64,000 bases of DNA, taken from contig JAQFVV010006472.1 in assembly GCA_028023455.1 (NCBI GenBank), forward strand, positions 136,001-200,000. Direction: 5' to 3'. The notes beneath the pieces are model-generated. The model worked only from the letters and a program-made list of their open reading frames with translations, did not search any database and was not told where the DNA came from. The position numbers and the translations under genes were made by a program. Positions 36,896 through 50,683 of the stretch are shown one piece after another. Positions within the stretch are counted from its first letter, which is position 1. Each line of letters begins with the position of its first letter. This stretch comes from Epiperipatus broadwayi (taxonomy: Eukaryota; Onychophora; Udeonychophora; Euonychophora; Peripatidae).

Positions 36896-38600
36896 ACAGT
36901 TATACACAAGCACAAAAGGTGGTGGTCATGTGATGTTTGTTGGCTTTAAACTACTTTTGTTAAAAAAATACTATTTTTATTGTATTAAATGAGGATTAAG
37001 AATTCCAAGAATTTTTTCTTATGACAACAGAAATAATAAAATCTTTAAAACCAAGCAATAAATAGTCCTTTGGAGTGACCATTAATAGTTTGGATTTCTT
37101 ACTCTAAATTTCCAATGCTCCATTTAAAAATTTAACTGTATGTGCAAAAAAAATTAGACTCAAGATTTACAGCAGTGTATTATCAAGATAGATAATGCTA
37201 TTATAGTTATATCATTAATTGAGTTCTTATTAACACAATAGAACATACATTTTAACCATTACATATTTTGAACCATTATAGCTGTGTCTGAGATTTCCAA
37301 AAGTTAAATTTACATTTTTCATCCTCTGCTAAAAATTTTGTGAAGTTTTTTTTTTATGGCTTTAAAATTTCAATATATTTATTTTCTAATATTTAAAATA
37401 CAAAAAAATACAAAACTGTGAGGAAAATCAAATATGGGGTTCTTCAAAGCATCTCAAACTCCATGATGATGGATTTAACTTTATATATTTTGTGAACTCA
37501 AACTTTGTGAGATTACTTTGACAAAATATTATGATGGTTGAGAAAATATTATGATGGTCTAAAAACTTGATTTTTTGGAAGGTTTATGATTATATTTGTA
37601 TCATAATTGTGTAATAATTATTAAAAATCAAAATAAATATTATTGCATATTTTTTCTGAATATTGTTATTATAGAGAATATAGTCATAGGAAACACAGCT
37701 GTCTAGAAATAAAGTGACTCAGAAGGTTGTTGTAATATGTAGTGATATCATAAAAATTATGAAAAAATTTTAAACTTTTAAAGCATAAATTAATAGATTT
37801 AGCAGTTGGCAAAAATAATTCATTTCAGTTTATAAAACAAGCATCAAAAAAAGAACAATTTATTCATTTTGCAAATTGAGTCATCTCTATCTGAAATTTG
37901 ATGACATGATAGCATTTTGTTTTGATTAAAATCTAGTTTTTAAAATAATTCTGAAAATCAAATATGATTTTTTAAAATGTATTTAATTTCTAAACAAAAA
38001 TATATATCAAGTGAGGTCAAATTTATTATATTCTGATAAATAATAATGGTTTAATATCAAAATGAATGTTGAGATCTTAAATCTAGTGAGAACAAAAAAA
38101 TATGTCAAAATATTAGTGGAGTTCTGAAGGGTTAATAATGATGATAATAAATTCAATAATTTTTATTACAATGCTGAATAAACTTACCAACTCTAAGTTG
38201 TAATGGTAAAATATATTTTTTTAAAACATTGCATTTCTTTTTATAATAGGTGTAAGACTTTATTAACTTTCATGTAAAATTTAGATCAATAACTCATTTA
38301 ATAGACTTCCATCACTTTTATATTTATATAAATTTATTTTTATTTCAATATCATTAATATTATTTTCATCGTTTCTGTATGTACAAATTTTGTTTTACTT
38401 ATTAAAATAGTGACATTTATTGATTTCATTATAGATATTTATTAATTTTCTGTTTTGTCATCTTTGTATATTACTCATCTCAGGTTTCTTTAATACAAAT
38501 TTTTAATACAGCAATTATCAAATACATATATATAAATAAATTCAATTTAAATAGGATCAAATAATTTAAAATGGAATCAGAGAAATAAATTCCTAAGTTT
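36896..38600. other. Unannotated AT-rich stretch
   Basis: No gene or repeat partner was seen. Confidence 0.45.
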
Positions 38601-38601
38601 C

Positions 38602-39640
38602 ATGTGCTTATTGTTATATTTAATGCAACATCTTCAAGTGTCAACAATATTAAACATATTAAAAGAGAATATATCAGTCTATTCACTTACCACAATATCA
38701 ATTAACATTGTTGTGATAAAAATTGCATCCTATGCACCTATCAAATTTTCAAAATTGTTCATTTCTGCTTTCAACTCCATGTGCAATAAATTGCTTTGGG
38801 ACTGGAAGACTGTATCTATACTCATAAAAAGGATCAACCACCAATCATTGTATAGTCATCTAGGCTTGCACAACATTTGAGTGTTCTATAAACATGAAGT
38901 CATCAATATAATATCAGCTATTACCAGCTGATTTCAAAATGTCCATTTCTGCTCAAATTACCCTGTACAGATAGACCTCCTCTTTCAATGCCATATCTCA
39001 AAGATCTTATTCACTCAATCCTAAATATCACCAATTAAATTATCCACTCCCACAATTCCAAGTACACTTACTAGCAAACATATAACCTGCTTTATCCAGA
39101 CCTAACACTGATTACCCCCTCACTGTGCTTGGAGTAAATAACTGTTGACTTCTCCAATTTAAAAAATTGCCACTATAACTAAAACTTTTTGACTTCCTAA
39201 TTAAATTCAACCTGCACACACTTTCAACATCTTTTTTCTACTATATCAATGTCTGTAACAAAAAATATCTACCCATTCTGTGAGCTATGCTATGAAGCTG
39301 AGAAGACTCAACAACACCTTCTCAATGAATGTCAAACCCTAAACTACACATGGAAATTTGTATTAAATGCACAAAAGCAGTGCACTACATAACTCAGTCC
39401 TTTTAAAAATTACATATTCCTGCAGTACATGCATCAACATTTACCCTGTTTGACTTCTGGTTTACCAGTTGCCATTGCTTGTTAGGGCAACAACACCAAG
39501 AGGCATCCAGTCACATTCATCAATAAATTATGCCAGATAAAACATGGGATAACCATACTGCTTCCCTAGAGAATTTTGTGGCCTTGTGATCACTTATTAG
39601 AGAGCTGTACAACCTATAAGTTGCCACAACCATAGTAGGC
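38602..39640 (+). pseudogene. LINE-like remnant with CCHC zinc knuckle
   Basis: The clearest part is 39258-39388, reading PFCELCYEAEKTQQHLLNEC: the C-x2-C...E-K-T-x2-H-x4-C knuckle found at the end of non-LTR retrotransposon polymerases, with a stop soon after (CTT then TAA). The upstream sequence is less AT-rich and has frames open for 60-90 codons (for example 38602-38880), but it is too damaged to show reverse-transcriptase motifs. The 3' part to about 39640 includes a block shared with 32235-32350. It is a dead fragment. Confidence 0.5.
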
Positions 39641-41378
39641 AGTGCTAACAATCATCAACTACCAACATGAAATTTATGTTTCAGGCGCACATTATAATAG
39701 TTCAATACCACAGAAGGCTATCTGACTACAACAGTCAAGCTCATTGCAAATGAACTTTAATTCAATGATTATGAACATTTCTTTTTTATAGATCTAATAC
39801 TATGTTATACAAAAAAGTATATTTAACAACAATTACCTATGTTCATATAATTTGTACTGTAATCAATAATCAAATTTGTATAACAACAAACAATCATTAC
39901 ACCTGAAATACCTTTGTAATCCTGGAAAAACCCTTTATATCATTTGTAAAATCTATTCAACACATCTTCTGGTCAATAAATTATATTATTGAAATATGAA
40001 ATATAAATATTTAATTTTCACTAGTGTTACAGTCTAGTCTAAATGTCTTTATAAGAGTTTCATAAAAAATTGGATGTAATTTATTTTTATTCATACATTT
40101 AATAAATCTGATACTGAAGGTCATTGTATTCATTTGTGCATGCTTCAACATACAAGATTTTGTTGGGAAAGTGGGTTGTTTTCATAGCCATATGTTGAAA
40201 TATCTCACTATTCTTTAAAAAAATAATAAAATTGTAAAGTGATATATGTTGATTTAGTAATTTAAAAAAATCTGAACCAGGATTTTTAAATAAACAGTAA
40301 AGTCAAAGTAATTTAGTTCAGCCTCCATATGCTTGATGGTTTTCATTCTTTGTTCATTGATCTTGCAAGCACTTATGTGTTCACTTTAAGAAGATTTAGG
40401 AATACAAAAAAGATTGTTATTTTGAATAGTTTATTAGAGATTCATAACTATTTTTACACAACAATTGTATAATAATTATTAAAAAACAAGGTATACATAA
40501 TTAACATGTAAATGTCTTAATTTTAAAAATAGAAGTTAATAAATTCTAGTGTAATCATAACAAAACATTTATCATCATTACAATCATCATGCTCTATTGA
40601 AGGCTAAATATCGTTATTAATACAATGTTAGGAGCTTTTGAGATATTCTAAAAACTACAAAGCAGGTTTTATATTTTGAAGCAGAATTGTATAGATTTAT
40701 TACAGATTAACATTAATACATTCGCATTTTAAAAAATTAAATTTCATTCAAACAAGATTTTGTTTATGCTGTGAAATAACTCTGCTTGACTGTTTGCCAC
40801 TGATCATTCAGTGATAAAAACATCCTTTGTTCTTCATTTATTACTATTTTTTAATATTTTTAAAATTCAAATATATTTTTATAATGTTTTAAATTTGTAA
40901 ATGTACATTTTTAACAAATCAAGTGTATTATTGAATTCAGATATATAATAATAGTTTAATACTAAAACCAAATATTGACTAATTAAAAAAATATTACCAG
41001 GGAAAACAAAATGTTACTCTACAAAAAGGGTTAAGTGGAATGAAATAAGAAATGTATATCTTTGATTGTTATATATATATATATATAATTTGATTTAATA
41101 TTTTCATGATTATTTGATGAAAATAATTTTTTTTAGTTAAACCAAATATTATTGGCTAAATTCCCAATATTTCAATGAAATACCATTCACATTATCAAGA
41201 TTAGGGTTTTAATGAAGAATCATTATGTCTTAATTAATAATAAAATGTATTATTAATTTAAACATAATTATTCTTCATTAAGATATCTTAATCTTGTCAA
41301 TGATGATATTTCCTCAAAATGTCAGGAATTTAAACAAAATAATATAGTTTAACTGAAAAACTACTTTATATATATATA
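39641..41378. other. Unannotated AT-rich stretch
   Basis: No supported gene was seen. Short (TA)n tracts lie at 41071-41086 and 41368-41378. Confidence 0.45.
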
Positions 41379-43122
41379 AAAAATATACAAACCATTATAC
41401 AATTACAAATATCCAGTAACGCCCTCTGTTTAAAGTTCTATGTCTCAATAATAGCAAACCTTAAAATGATACCATTTTAAGGTTTTATGCTAAACGATGT
41501 TAAATATTGAAATACAGGCCTACTCAAACACAGAGCATGAAATTTTAAATAAGCAAACGATCTTAAATTTTGCTAATAAACTAACAAGTTTACAAAGTTA
41601 TTAAAGACAAACTAAACATTAGATTTTAATCTTTAAACTCCTCCCAAACTATAAATGAAAAGAAAGTTACTGTTAACACTAACTGAAATAATTATAGATA
41701 ATATACAAACCATTATACAATTACAAATATCCAGTAACGCCCTCTGTTTAAAGTTCTATATCTCAATAATATAAACCGTAAAATGATACCACTTTACAGT
41801 TGTATGCTAAACGATGTTAAATATTGAAATACAGACCTATTATTGAGATATAGAACTTTAAACAGAGGGCGTTACTGGATATTTGTAATTGTATAATGGT
41901 TTGTATATTTTCTATAATTATTTCAGTTAGTGTTAACAGTAACTTTCTTTTCATTTATAGTTTGGGAAGAGTTTAAAGATTAAAATCTAATGTTTAGTTT
42001 GTCTTTAATAACTTTGTAAACTTGTTAGTTTATTAGCAAAAGTTAACCTTTTAACTGTTTGACTCGTTCTTAATCGAGGCACTTTTTGATACATATTCGT
42101 AAATTCGTTTTTAATCGAGTAAATTTGACATCGCTGTAAATTGCTTAGTTTTTGGACTACGTTTACGGTTGTAACGTCATTTTTTAGAACGCAAAAAGTT
42201 TTATAATATACTGCCATCTATTGAATTATTTTACAAGTAAAAAATCAATTAATTGATGATTTATGTCAAACAAAAACTAAGCACTGCCTTTTCACATCTT
42301 TTCTTGAATCTTATTGGCTGTTGAAATTTTGTAAACAAAAGAAAATGGAAAAGCTCCGCCTTCTCATCATCTTTTCTTGAATATTATTGGCTGTTAAAAT
42401 TTTTATATGGCTGCCAAAAATTAAAAATTTACTTAACGCTTTTGTTTTATTTTGAAAATGATAAACGAATGTTTTAGAGCATTTTAAAAATATTTTTTGA
42501 TGAAATACAAATAAAATACAAATTATTTTCATATAATATGTCAAAAATAAATATTATTTTACAAAAATAGTTACGATTTTAGCAAGAATTATTTATTTAT
42601 TGCAAAGTCGGGAAAAAAATCATAACGTGAAATTATGATTGCCGTTTCTTTTCATGTCAACCGTAACAAATATTTTTAAAATTAAAAATCAAAATTTATT
42701 TTTGAACAAACTTTCGTTTATTTTTATAGTGTGAGAAATTACTAATATACTTTTTAAAAACGAAACTAAAGTGAATATATTTAAAAAAACGGTCAATAAC
42801 TTTTGAAAAATTGATACATTATTTTGTGCATCGGCTAATTAAAAGCTTTGAGTGATACCACCAGCAGCGAATGAACAATTGGACAGTTAAAGGGTTAAGA
42901 TCGTTTGCTTATTTAAAATTTCATACTCTGTGTTTGAGTAAGTCTGTAATTCAATATTTAACATCGTTTAGCATACAACCGTAAAGTGGCATCATTTTAC
43001 AGTTTGCTATTATTGAGATATAGAACTTTAAACAGATGGCGTTACTGGATATTTGTAATTGTATAATGGTTTGTATATTTTCTATAATTATTTTAGTTAG
43101 TGTTAACTGTAACTTTCTTTTC
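41379..43122. mobile_element. Foldback element F1, copy 2 (split by a MITE)
   Basis: The left arm (41379-41842) is matched by an inverted right arm made of about 41845-42046 and 42899-43122. Shared landmarks with copy 1 (1714-2555) include CAGTAACGCCCTCTG, GCTAAACGATGTTAAATATT and AAACTCCTCCCAAACT. The right arm is interrupted by an 848 bp TTAA-flanked MITE. (TA)n tracts lie outside both ends, as in copy 1. Confidence 0.8.
42047..42894. mobile_element. piggyBac-like MITE with TTAA target duplication
   Basis: TTAA lies on both sides (42043-42046 and 42895-42898). The terminal inverted repeats are CCTTTTAACTGTTTGAC at the left and, read inward from the right, CCCTTTAACTGTCCAAT. TTAA targets and CCY-type ends are the mark of the piggyBac superfamily. 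The uninterrupted paralogous site at about 2371-2395 (...AGCAAAATTTAAGATCG...) confirms that a single TTAA was present before insertion. There is no transposase; the minus-strand frame 42005-42217 crosses the element boundary and is not a gene. Confidence 0.85.
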
Positions 43123-43125
43123 ATA

Positions 43126-43163
43126 TATATATATTCATTAAAACCAAAAATATCCAATATATA

Positions 43164-43200
<37 letters not shown>

Positions 43201-43614
43201 TTAAAACCAGTCAACACTTAGACAATCCCATATCAATAACAATCAGCAATCTCAAACAATTGCCAAGGCAATTCCCTTTAACAATAAAGGTGGAATTCCA
43301 CCTTTATTTAATATCCAATATATATTTATAGTTATTAAAGATTGCAACTTGATCACAGAGATTGAAATTACTGATATTAAGAAGTTTAAATAAACCTCCA
43401 TAAATAGCTAAATGTAGCCTATTCTGAATGTAAACCAATAAATAGTCAATTATAACATTACAAACTGCAATTATAATTTTCAAATTGTACCCAAAGAATT
43501 ACTTAAATAGTAAGTGTAATAATTCTTAAGACTAAATGGTTTATAAGTAATTATTAAAACCAATCAATACTTAGGCATACCCAATATCAATAACAATCTC
43601 AAACTGTTGTATAC
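43126..43614. repeat. (TA)n with duplicated flanks and a diverged direct repeat
   Basis: ATTCATTAAAACCA occurs before (about 43133) and after (about 43197) a (TA)n tract. AATATCCAATATATATTTA occurs near 43147 and 43311. A diverged ~60 bp direct repeat (TTAAAACCAGTCAACACTTAG / TTAAAACCAATCAATACTTAG) lies at about 43200 and 43554. Confidence 0.75.
43283..43308. repeat. Perfect 26 bp palindrome
   Basis: The sequence AATAAAGGTGGAA followed by its exact complement TTCCACCTTTATT has no spacer. It could form a hairpin in RNA. It has no T-tail or other terminator context. Confidence 0.9.
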
Positions 43615-44457
43615 ATGTGTGTATGTGTTTACTAAATGGACCATGGAATAATCTATGCACAAAGAAATCAAAACATTGGCATTAATAAAAAAAATTACTC
43701 GAAAAATTAATAAACTATCTATATTTAATATAAAAAGCATATGTTGAATTATTTCTATCACCTTATCAAAGTATGAAATATTTTGTTTAAAAAACAAAAT
43801 ATATTTATTCTTTTCTAAGTGCATTAAACTGTTACACTCATGTCAGTAAGGAATGCAAAATTTATATGTTATACTAGCCTGAGAAATAACAGTTAGTATA
43901 AGAAATATACCACCAATTTTTACATTTATTTATCCAACTCTATAAATACACAATTTGAATGTATTTAGCAAAATATAAATAAAATTTGACTAGTCCAAGA
44001 TATAGCAACAACTAAAATATCATCATCACTCACATTAGACAATTATAATATATATTTAAATCTAAATCTAGATCAACAACTTAAATATTAATGGTCACAA
44101 TTATTTGGAATATATACATTTTTATCATTTGATGAATGTATAGTATACATCAAACAAACTATCATATGAATTTTGCAGTGTATCTTCCACATCTACATTA
44201 AGAGCATTAATTTACTTTTTTATTCTATTGCACAACCTTATGATATAAACCACAAGTAATTTATGAAGATTAGACAGTAATATCAGTCAAATGTTCAATT
44301 CAGTTTTTCTATTGATCTTCATAACATAGAATTGAGATACACAAGATAGATACATCTATATTTTATTAATATTTTTAACAAAGAATAAAAGATGCTTACA
44401 ATATGCATATAACTGATATCACTAAAATACATATTTATTGCTATCATATCAATATAA
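43615..44457. other. Unannotated AT-rich stretch
   Basis: No gene was seen; it borders the LTR element. Confidence 0.45.
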
Positions 44458-47400
44458 TGTAACCGTCGGAATTGTTGAATGCTGTATTCCATTTAAATTG
44501 AAGAAAGAAGGCCCAAAATGTTGGTGCCAATTTGTAACTGATTGAATTGATGGATGTAGGTGATGGTTAGGATGATCAATCTGATCTGATAAAAAAAAAT
44601 CTAAAAATCTAATTTAAATTAATCTGGTCTAGCTCAATCGGGTCGCCGTTATGTAATAAACCATCACAAAGCACAAATAATCTCTCTTAAAGTTTAATTT
44701 ACTTAAGTTATATGTGAAATGAAGGAATAATGAGACTATCTGCTCCAGACATCAACAAATCCATCACAATTACAACATAAATTGCAAAGAGCAGTGAAAC
44801 CAACTACTATTGCCCTAAACAATAATATAGGATTAGGCTAACTACTTGATTGGCAATCTAATCAAAATCAAATCCAATTAATAACTAAAACAGATTCCAA
44901 TATATATTTTATTAGCCTGTTACTGTTATAGTAATTTAAATCTACTTTATTATTTAAAGATGCTGCCTTTTTAACTTAATGGATAAGCTTCTAAGTACCT
45001 GTAATAGTACTTTACAAAACATTTTTTTTTTACATATAGACATTATTTAAATATCAAAACAAAATAATACTTGAACCCAAATATATATATATATATATAT
45101 ATTTTAATAAACGCTAAATAGAAAGATAAACACTCGTGTCAATAAGCGATATACAATTCTTTCTACTTCAATCTTTAATTAATAATTTTCTGTTGGCATC
45201 AACTGGTTTTATTATAATTTTATAAACACTTTGAAAATTTATGCACTCACTTAAATGTTTAAACAAATTAATATACGTCTATGGTTTACTAAGAAGCTAC
45301 AAAATAATTTATAAATAATTTATAAATATCTTCCAATAAAGTGATGCTTAATTAGTGCTTCGTTTATGTTTTAAAATAGAATACTTCACTGGAGTTTAAT
45401 ATCAACACTCTATTAGCTCATCTCTAACTCTACAATGTCCAACCACATTACATAAAAGACATATCAAGTTTCTATTGGATGTTTATTCACCTGTGAGTAT
45501 TAATACAATCTGTTTGAAATTTTAAACAATTGAATAAAAATTGACCGGCAACAATTAAAACATATGATTATAATTGATATTTATACAAATCAAAACAATA
45601 TTCAATTAAATCGGTCAATGAAGTTTATTCTCTTCATTTTATAGGAGTTTAAGAAAAATATCCAAGACGAATTATTCTGAACCAAACGATAAAGTACGAT
45701 CTATTTAGATTTTTATGACGGAATCAGACAAACATGAAATGATTGACTTTGTAATATTAACTAAGATAAATGAGAATATATATATATATATAATATTCGA
45801 ATGCAAATGTAAATATAAAATTCATATTGAAACAAAATAAAATTCTAATAAGCAAAACATACCTTATCTTATATTCTAATTCACTTACCAAGCTGAGTTT
45901 GAATCTTGTTACTTAAATAGCTACGTCGTCTTATGCAATCCAAATAAAACAAAATAATTAAACTAGTCTTGATATTTAAATTAACTCAATTTATTGGATT
46001 ATATAAAAGAAAATAGGCAAGATTAATGATAAAATACATCGGAAATGACTTTATATTTTAGATTGGTTGACTAAATAAAAATGATAAAATTGCTATGTGT
46101 ATCTCTAAATGTGTTGCGACAACGATAACGACAAAAAAAAAATGAATGAGTAAATGAAGGGAAAGGCTTTTGGATATTTTGCTGAAAAATTTACATATAA
46201 CCGATACCAAAGATGTGAAATAGGAGGGTATCAAAATCTATTTGTTTATCAAAATAATAACGGATAAATGAATATGAAATAATAAATATATTTGAGTCTT
46301 TCCGATCATTTTCATTTAATAAATTATATTACTTTTAGAGATAATTAAAAAAAAATCATCCCCTTTTTATTACATATAAAAAAAAATTAATACACGCACA
46401 TTTTATATAAAAAAAAATCATACCATATATATATGAGTCTGTTCGTTCACTATTTATTTGCCCATTGATTGACTTCAGTTCTTATGGTGTAAAGAGAAGT
46501 TTCTTTGTCAGAAATAATAATCGCAAACTTTATAATGCTTCACTAAAAGTTTTCTTTTTCTGTCCGAAGAGGTGAGTGCACTTTGATTAGCCCTTTTATG
46601 ATGTGAATTGATCCAGTTGGTCCATGTTCCTTTACTCGTGAGACGATGTTTACGCAAATCCATTTTTTTTTTTTTTTTAAAACAGAAATATCTTTGTTTT
46701 CTTTTTTTTTTATATATAAATTAAAAATAGCCGACTTTTTTTTTTTTATAAAGCATTTTTTTTTTTTTTTTACTTCATAGGTTTCTTTTTTTTTTTACAC
46801 TTTGCTGCCGCTTCCCCGGAAACTTTTCGCAACTGCCCTCTAAATGATTGAACGGGCAGATAATTCCACTATTTTTCCATGTTTTATGGTTTTACACACA
46901 AAAAAAAAATATTGAAAAACTTTATTTGTTAAGACACAGAAAATAGGTCTGAACTTGACTATAGCAAAATGATGAAAAAGATCCTGTTATATTCTGTCGC
47001 GTCTTTTTTATAGGTTCTCTTTCTGACGTTTCTCGTATCTTGATGACCATCCAATATTACTCAAATAAACCTCAATTTTATCAATTTTTTTATAGTAGTT
47101 TTCACGCGGTTTGTAAGGTAAGTTTGGAGAAAAAGATACATGAAAATTAAATCCAAATTCGATTACAATTTTTTTATTATTTACAAACCAAAATACAAAA
47201 TTGATATAACAACCTTTTATTTACTTGATAAACATCAATAATTTACACATATCTATATTTTTTAATAATAATATTTTTTTAAATTAATTTATAAACAAAT
47301 ATACACAACATAAAAACATTGAACTGTATGTAATAATGTTACTATGGTGACTGCATTCATATATGAAATATGTAAAATAATATCGATCCTATTTAGGTAA

Positions 47401-47699
47401 ACTTATATTGTACTGAATTGTTTGTTTGTTTTTTTAAATAAATTTATTTATTTATATGTTTTTCTTAAGTTTGATTATAGTGAAGTTATTTTTATTTTAA
47501 AGCTAGAATCAACAGTATATAATTCTATTTAAAAGCTTTAAGGTTGCCATGGTGATCAAATTTAAATTTACATTTCCAAGATCTTACGTTATCTATCTAT
47601 TAAGCAAAGGAAAAATCAAATAAGATCAACAAACTTCTTTATTTATTTATTTATTTATTTATTTTTTATATACCTGGATCATCAATCTGAACATTCACA
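44458..47699 (-). repeat. 3' LTR of the long-LTR retrotransposon
   Basis: 3242 bp, nearly identical to 50983-54274. It contains T-rich homopolymer tracts (46660-46800) and a short (TA)n at 45777-45792. At that point the other LTR is longer and carries an extra inverted duplicate. Confidence 0.85.
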
Positions 47700-47700
47700 A

Positions 47701-49190
47701 CATCTCCCCTCTACAGAGAAAAAAAAAAATAAAGACACTTTTTCCCTTCTCTAAAATCATTAAACATTTTAATTTCTGCACAGATAAACGTCTATCATTT
47801 CCATCTGTCTTGATTTTAATATCATTTGAAATGTTAGTAAAAAAATTTCAAATATCTTATTCTCATAGAAGCAATGTGGAATTCGTTCATTCCATTTATG
47901 CTTGTCTAATTAGTTTACCTACATGTATTTCTTCTTCTTTTTTTTTTTTATATCTACCATTTATGTAGTATAATCGCATCTCTAGGTTTTTTTTTTCTTC
48001 TTTTTTTTTTTTATATTGGATTTCACAATCAAATTATTACATCTTTATATTCCTCTCTGCAACTTTCTGGACAACAATGCTCTAAAATTAGAGTCAAACA
48101 AGAAAATCATTTAGTATTTGCTTCATACAAGCCAAATATATTACGGAACAAAATTCATTTATAAGCCAAATATTATTAGTTACTCTCTAATAATCATATA
48201 TTTTTATTGCATTGTTAAAATATATATATATATATATTCACGGTTTTATTTTCTTAAAACTCAACAATAGCTTTTATTATTATTTTCTTTAGACATATCT
48301 GTAGTTCACTTCAGTGACACTACTATGGGCCTAAATTTTAAACATTCAATATTGTCATAAAATGAGAATGTAACTTTAGTTAATTAATATCTTATATTTA
48401 TTCAATTCCTGCTTTGGACATTGAAAATATCAACCTTTAAAGTCACTTTTCCTATAAAATAATCTAAACAAATGAAAATTAACTCATACAGTGAGCTGGA
48501 GATTCAAAACAATAGAGATATCCCATTTTTAAATCACTTCTAATACTAAAGTAAACTGATTAAATGTCAATCAAATCTAATTTTAATTTCTGGAGGATCT
48601 GGCAACTACTTTACAAACTAAGCTGTGCTCTACATTGATGCTAATCAGGGACATTTATGTTTGAATAGCTTTATTTTATACAGGTTAGGGAAACTACTAA
48701 ACATTTCTCTTTAAAATTATAACTCATATTAAAAGATAAATCCTGCCATTAAGGATTTCTTCCTACCTGCCAATGAACAATAATAAGTCTGGGACATCTG
48801 TCGACTTCAGACTTCAATATAATTTTATATAGAGTTATGAGCCACAACACACATCTATAGTTCTGCCAACTTCCTCAAAGAAAAGACTTAACCATACAAA
48901 TATTTACAATTTACAAATAGCACAGACATTAAAATCTTACACTCTACATCTCCAATGCATTAAATAACACATTCACCATCATCAGTCAATTTTACAAGGT
49001 TTAATTTTAAACAGTATTTGCATACTATACAATGAAAATCTTCAAAAGTACTTTGACTATAAATATTTCTCACTCTATTTTTTTTTTTTAGTCTTTCATA
49101 TGTGTATCTACACTATTACTAATGACTTTTGGTCATAATAATAAATATCATGAGACATACTAATAAAGTTACTTTAGTGAATGTCTTTTT
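47701..49190. other. Internal non-coding region of the LTR element (3' side)
   Basis: Between the integrase stop and the polypurine tract there are about 1.5 kb of AT-rich sequence without a convincing frame, including T-runs at 47936-48012. It may be a 3' untranslated region or the wreck of a third ORF. Confidence 0.45.
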
Positions 49191-49192
49191 AT

Positions 49193-49395
49193 TTAATTGG
49201 GTGGTGCTACTGGCTTTAAGCTTCGGGCATTGAAGGTACCTTTTTCACCTTCCAGGGTTTCTATGAGAAATGCATTCTCCCCCACTTTTCTTTTTATTTG
49301 GAATGGTCCCTCATATATATTCAAAAACTTTTTGAACTTATAATTCTGCGGGTCACTGATTTGTCTCTACTTCAAATAAATATGTTCTTATATAA
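49193..49395 (-). pseudogene. Integrase C-terminal (GPY/F) fragment, Ty3/gypsy type
   Basis: The minus-strand frame ending at TAA 49195-49193 encodes, from about 49354, a stretch with KKFLNIYEGPFQIKRKVGEN and GTFNARSLKPV. This is the GPY/F motif and the 'G.yn...LKP' end typical of integrases of Ty3/gypsy and related elements. Just upstream the reading continues only after a one-base shift (...Y-L-F-E-V-E-T-N-Q). The catalytic D,D-35-E core and the zinc-binding HHCC region are absent, so the fragment is what remains after a large internal deletion of pol. Confidence 0.7.
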
Positions 49396-49492
49396 ATTCT
49401 TTTATTTTCCAGTCATACACAAATTCATTAATCCATTAGTCAAATCATGGGTCAGGGAGGAAATCATGCCATCTAAATTTATCAAATCAATA

Positions 49493-50683
49493 TTAGTCTT
49501 TTCCTCTCTCCATGTACTTTTCAACTACTCTCAATATTTCTGAACAAAATAACAGAGAAATGTTACTATGAACATTATTATCTACTGTATAGTTATACTT
49601 ACTATAAGTTTTCTCAAGCAACAAACTCTTACTCCATTTTTCAAAGGGTTCATCTTCCTTCCCTTTTACTGTACTATCACAAAGTTCTCCTTGAAATAAC
49701 TGCTTAACATACTTTCTATAATAAATGTTATCTGACTGCATTATTATGGACATATCTTCTTCCATACTTATTTTCCACCTTTCCTTTGCAGTATGATACA
49801 TACTTTTAAATCTTTGTGTTACTTGTTTGCACTCTATATAATTTCTTAAGTTACCTTTCAAATTTTCAACTCCTTTGGATTTAAATTTATTTATTAACCA
49901 TGCTTCATCTATCATTTTCTGACTAACCTCAGTCTTTATGTTTTTATTTGGTTGTAACAGCTCAACATTTGAAAGCTTCTTATCTAAATTATTCTGTTCA
50001 TCAATATACTTTATTTTTACTGAATCATTAGAACAATCTATTTTTACCTTTTCAAATTTTTTTATCATCTTTACTTTTCCTAAAGGCACCTGTTCTAACG
50101 TTTTGTAATTTACTATTTTTGCTTCATTACATTTTACCTTCATATTAGTCTGAATATCTCTTAGCTCCTTTTTAATATCACTTATCTCCAATGCGGTTGC
50201 TTTCTGGGTATCTACATAAGTCTGTTCAATTTTAAAACATTTTCCCTCCAAACTTTGATATTTAATTTTACAACTTTTAACTTCGGCTTCTAAAATGTTA
50301 AGCCTGACATCTATGTGTTCTTGTGACTTCTGTATATGGTCACTCAATTCGTCAAACCTACAATTATATTTATCAATGGATTCTTTCAACCGAGTATCTA
50401 AGTTATGCTTAAATTCATCAAACTTGGCATTAGTAGCATTTAACTCGATTTTGCATAAGCCAATTTTAATATTTACCTCCTCTCTAAGTTCTTTATTTTC
50501 TTTAATCATATCACCCAGTTTATTATTCATGTCTTCTCTTAACATTTGATTATCTCTACTCATGTCACTAAATTTATTATTTATATCATTTTTCATATCA
50601 CCCATCTTTTCCATTAATTCTTTCAGAATTGGATACAAATCTCCTTCAGGTTTTGATAATTTTTCTTTCTTATTGCTTTCCAT
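49493..50683 (-). CDS. gag-like coiled-coil protein of the LTR element
   Basis: This is the longest frame in the window: 396 codons with an ATG 280 bp downstream of the primer-binding-like site, the usual place for gag. Residues ~10-190 are charged heptad-like sequence (for example KFSDMSRDNQMLREDMNNKL), predicted as coiled coil. The C-terminal half (from about 260) is a different, aromatic-containing region (KERWKISMEEDMSIIMQSDN). There is no CCHC zinc knuckle and no recognisable protease motif. Position, strand and the lack of any other large frame suggest it is the structural (gag-like) protein of this element, possibly the only product it still makes. It is intact despite the loss of pol, which fits a non-autonomous element that keeps gag. 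Family not recognised from sequence; host gene capture is an alternative. Confidence 0.6.
   Translation of the reverse strand: MESNKKEKLSKPEGDLYPILKELMEKMGDMKNDINNKFSDMSRDNQMLREDMNNKLGDMIKENKELREEVNIKIGLCKIELNATNAKFDEFKHNLDTRLKESIDKYNCRFDELSDHIQKSQEHIDVRLNILEAEVKSCKIKYQSLEGKCFKIEQTYVDTQKATALEISDIKKELRDIQTNMKVKCNEAKIVNYKTLEQVPLGKVKMIKKFEKVKIDCSNDSVKIKYIDEQNNLDKKLSNVELLQPNKNIKTEVSQKMIDEAWLINKFKSKGVENLKGNLRNYIECKQVTQRFKSMYHTAKERWKISMEEDMSIIMQSDNIYYRKYVKQLFQGELCDSTVKGKEDEPFEKWSKSLLLEKTYSKYNYTVDNNVHSNISLLFCSEILRVVEKYMERGKD

Noticed and set aside
42005-42217. Minus-strand frame at the MITE border
   Set aside because: It crosses the TTAA border of the piggyBac-like MITE, so it cannot be an old gene.
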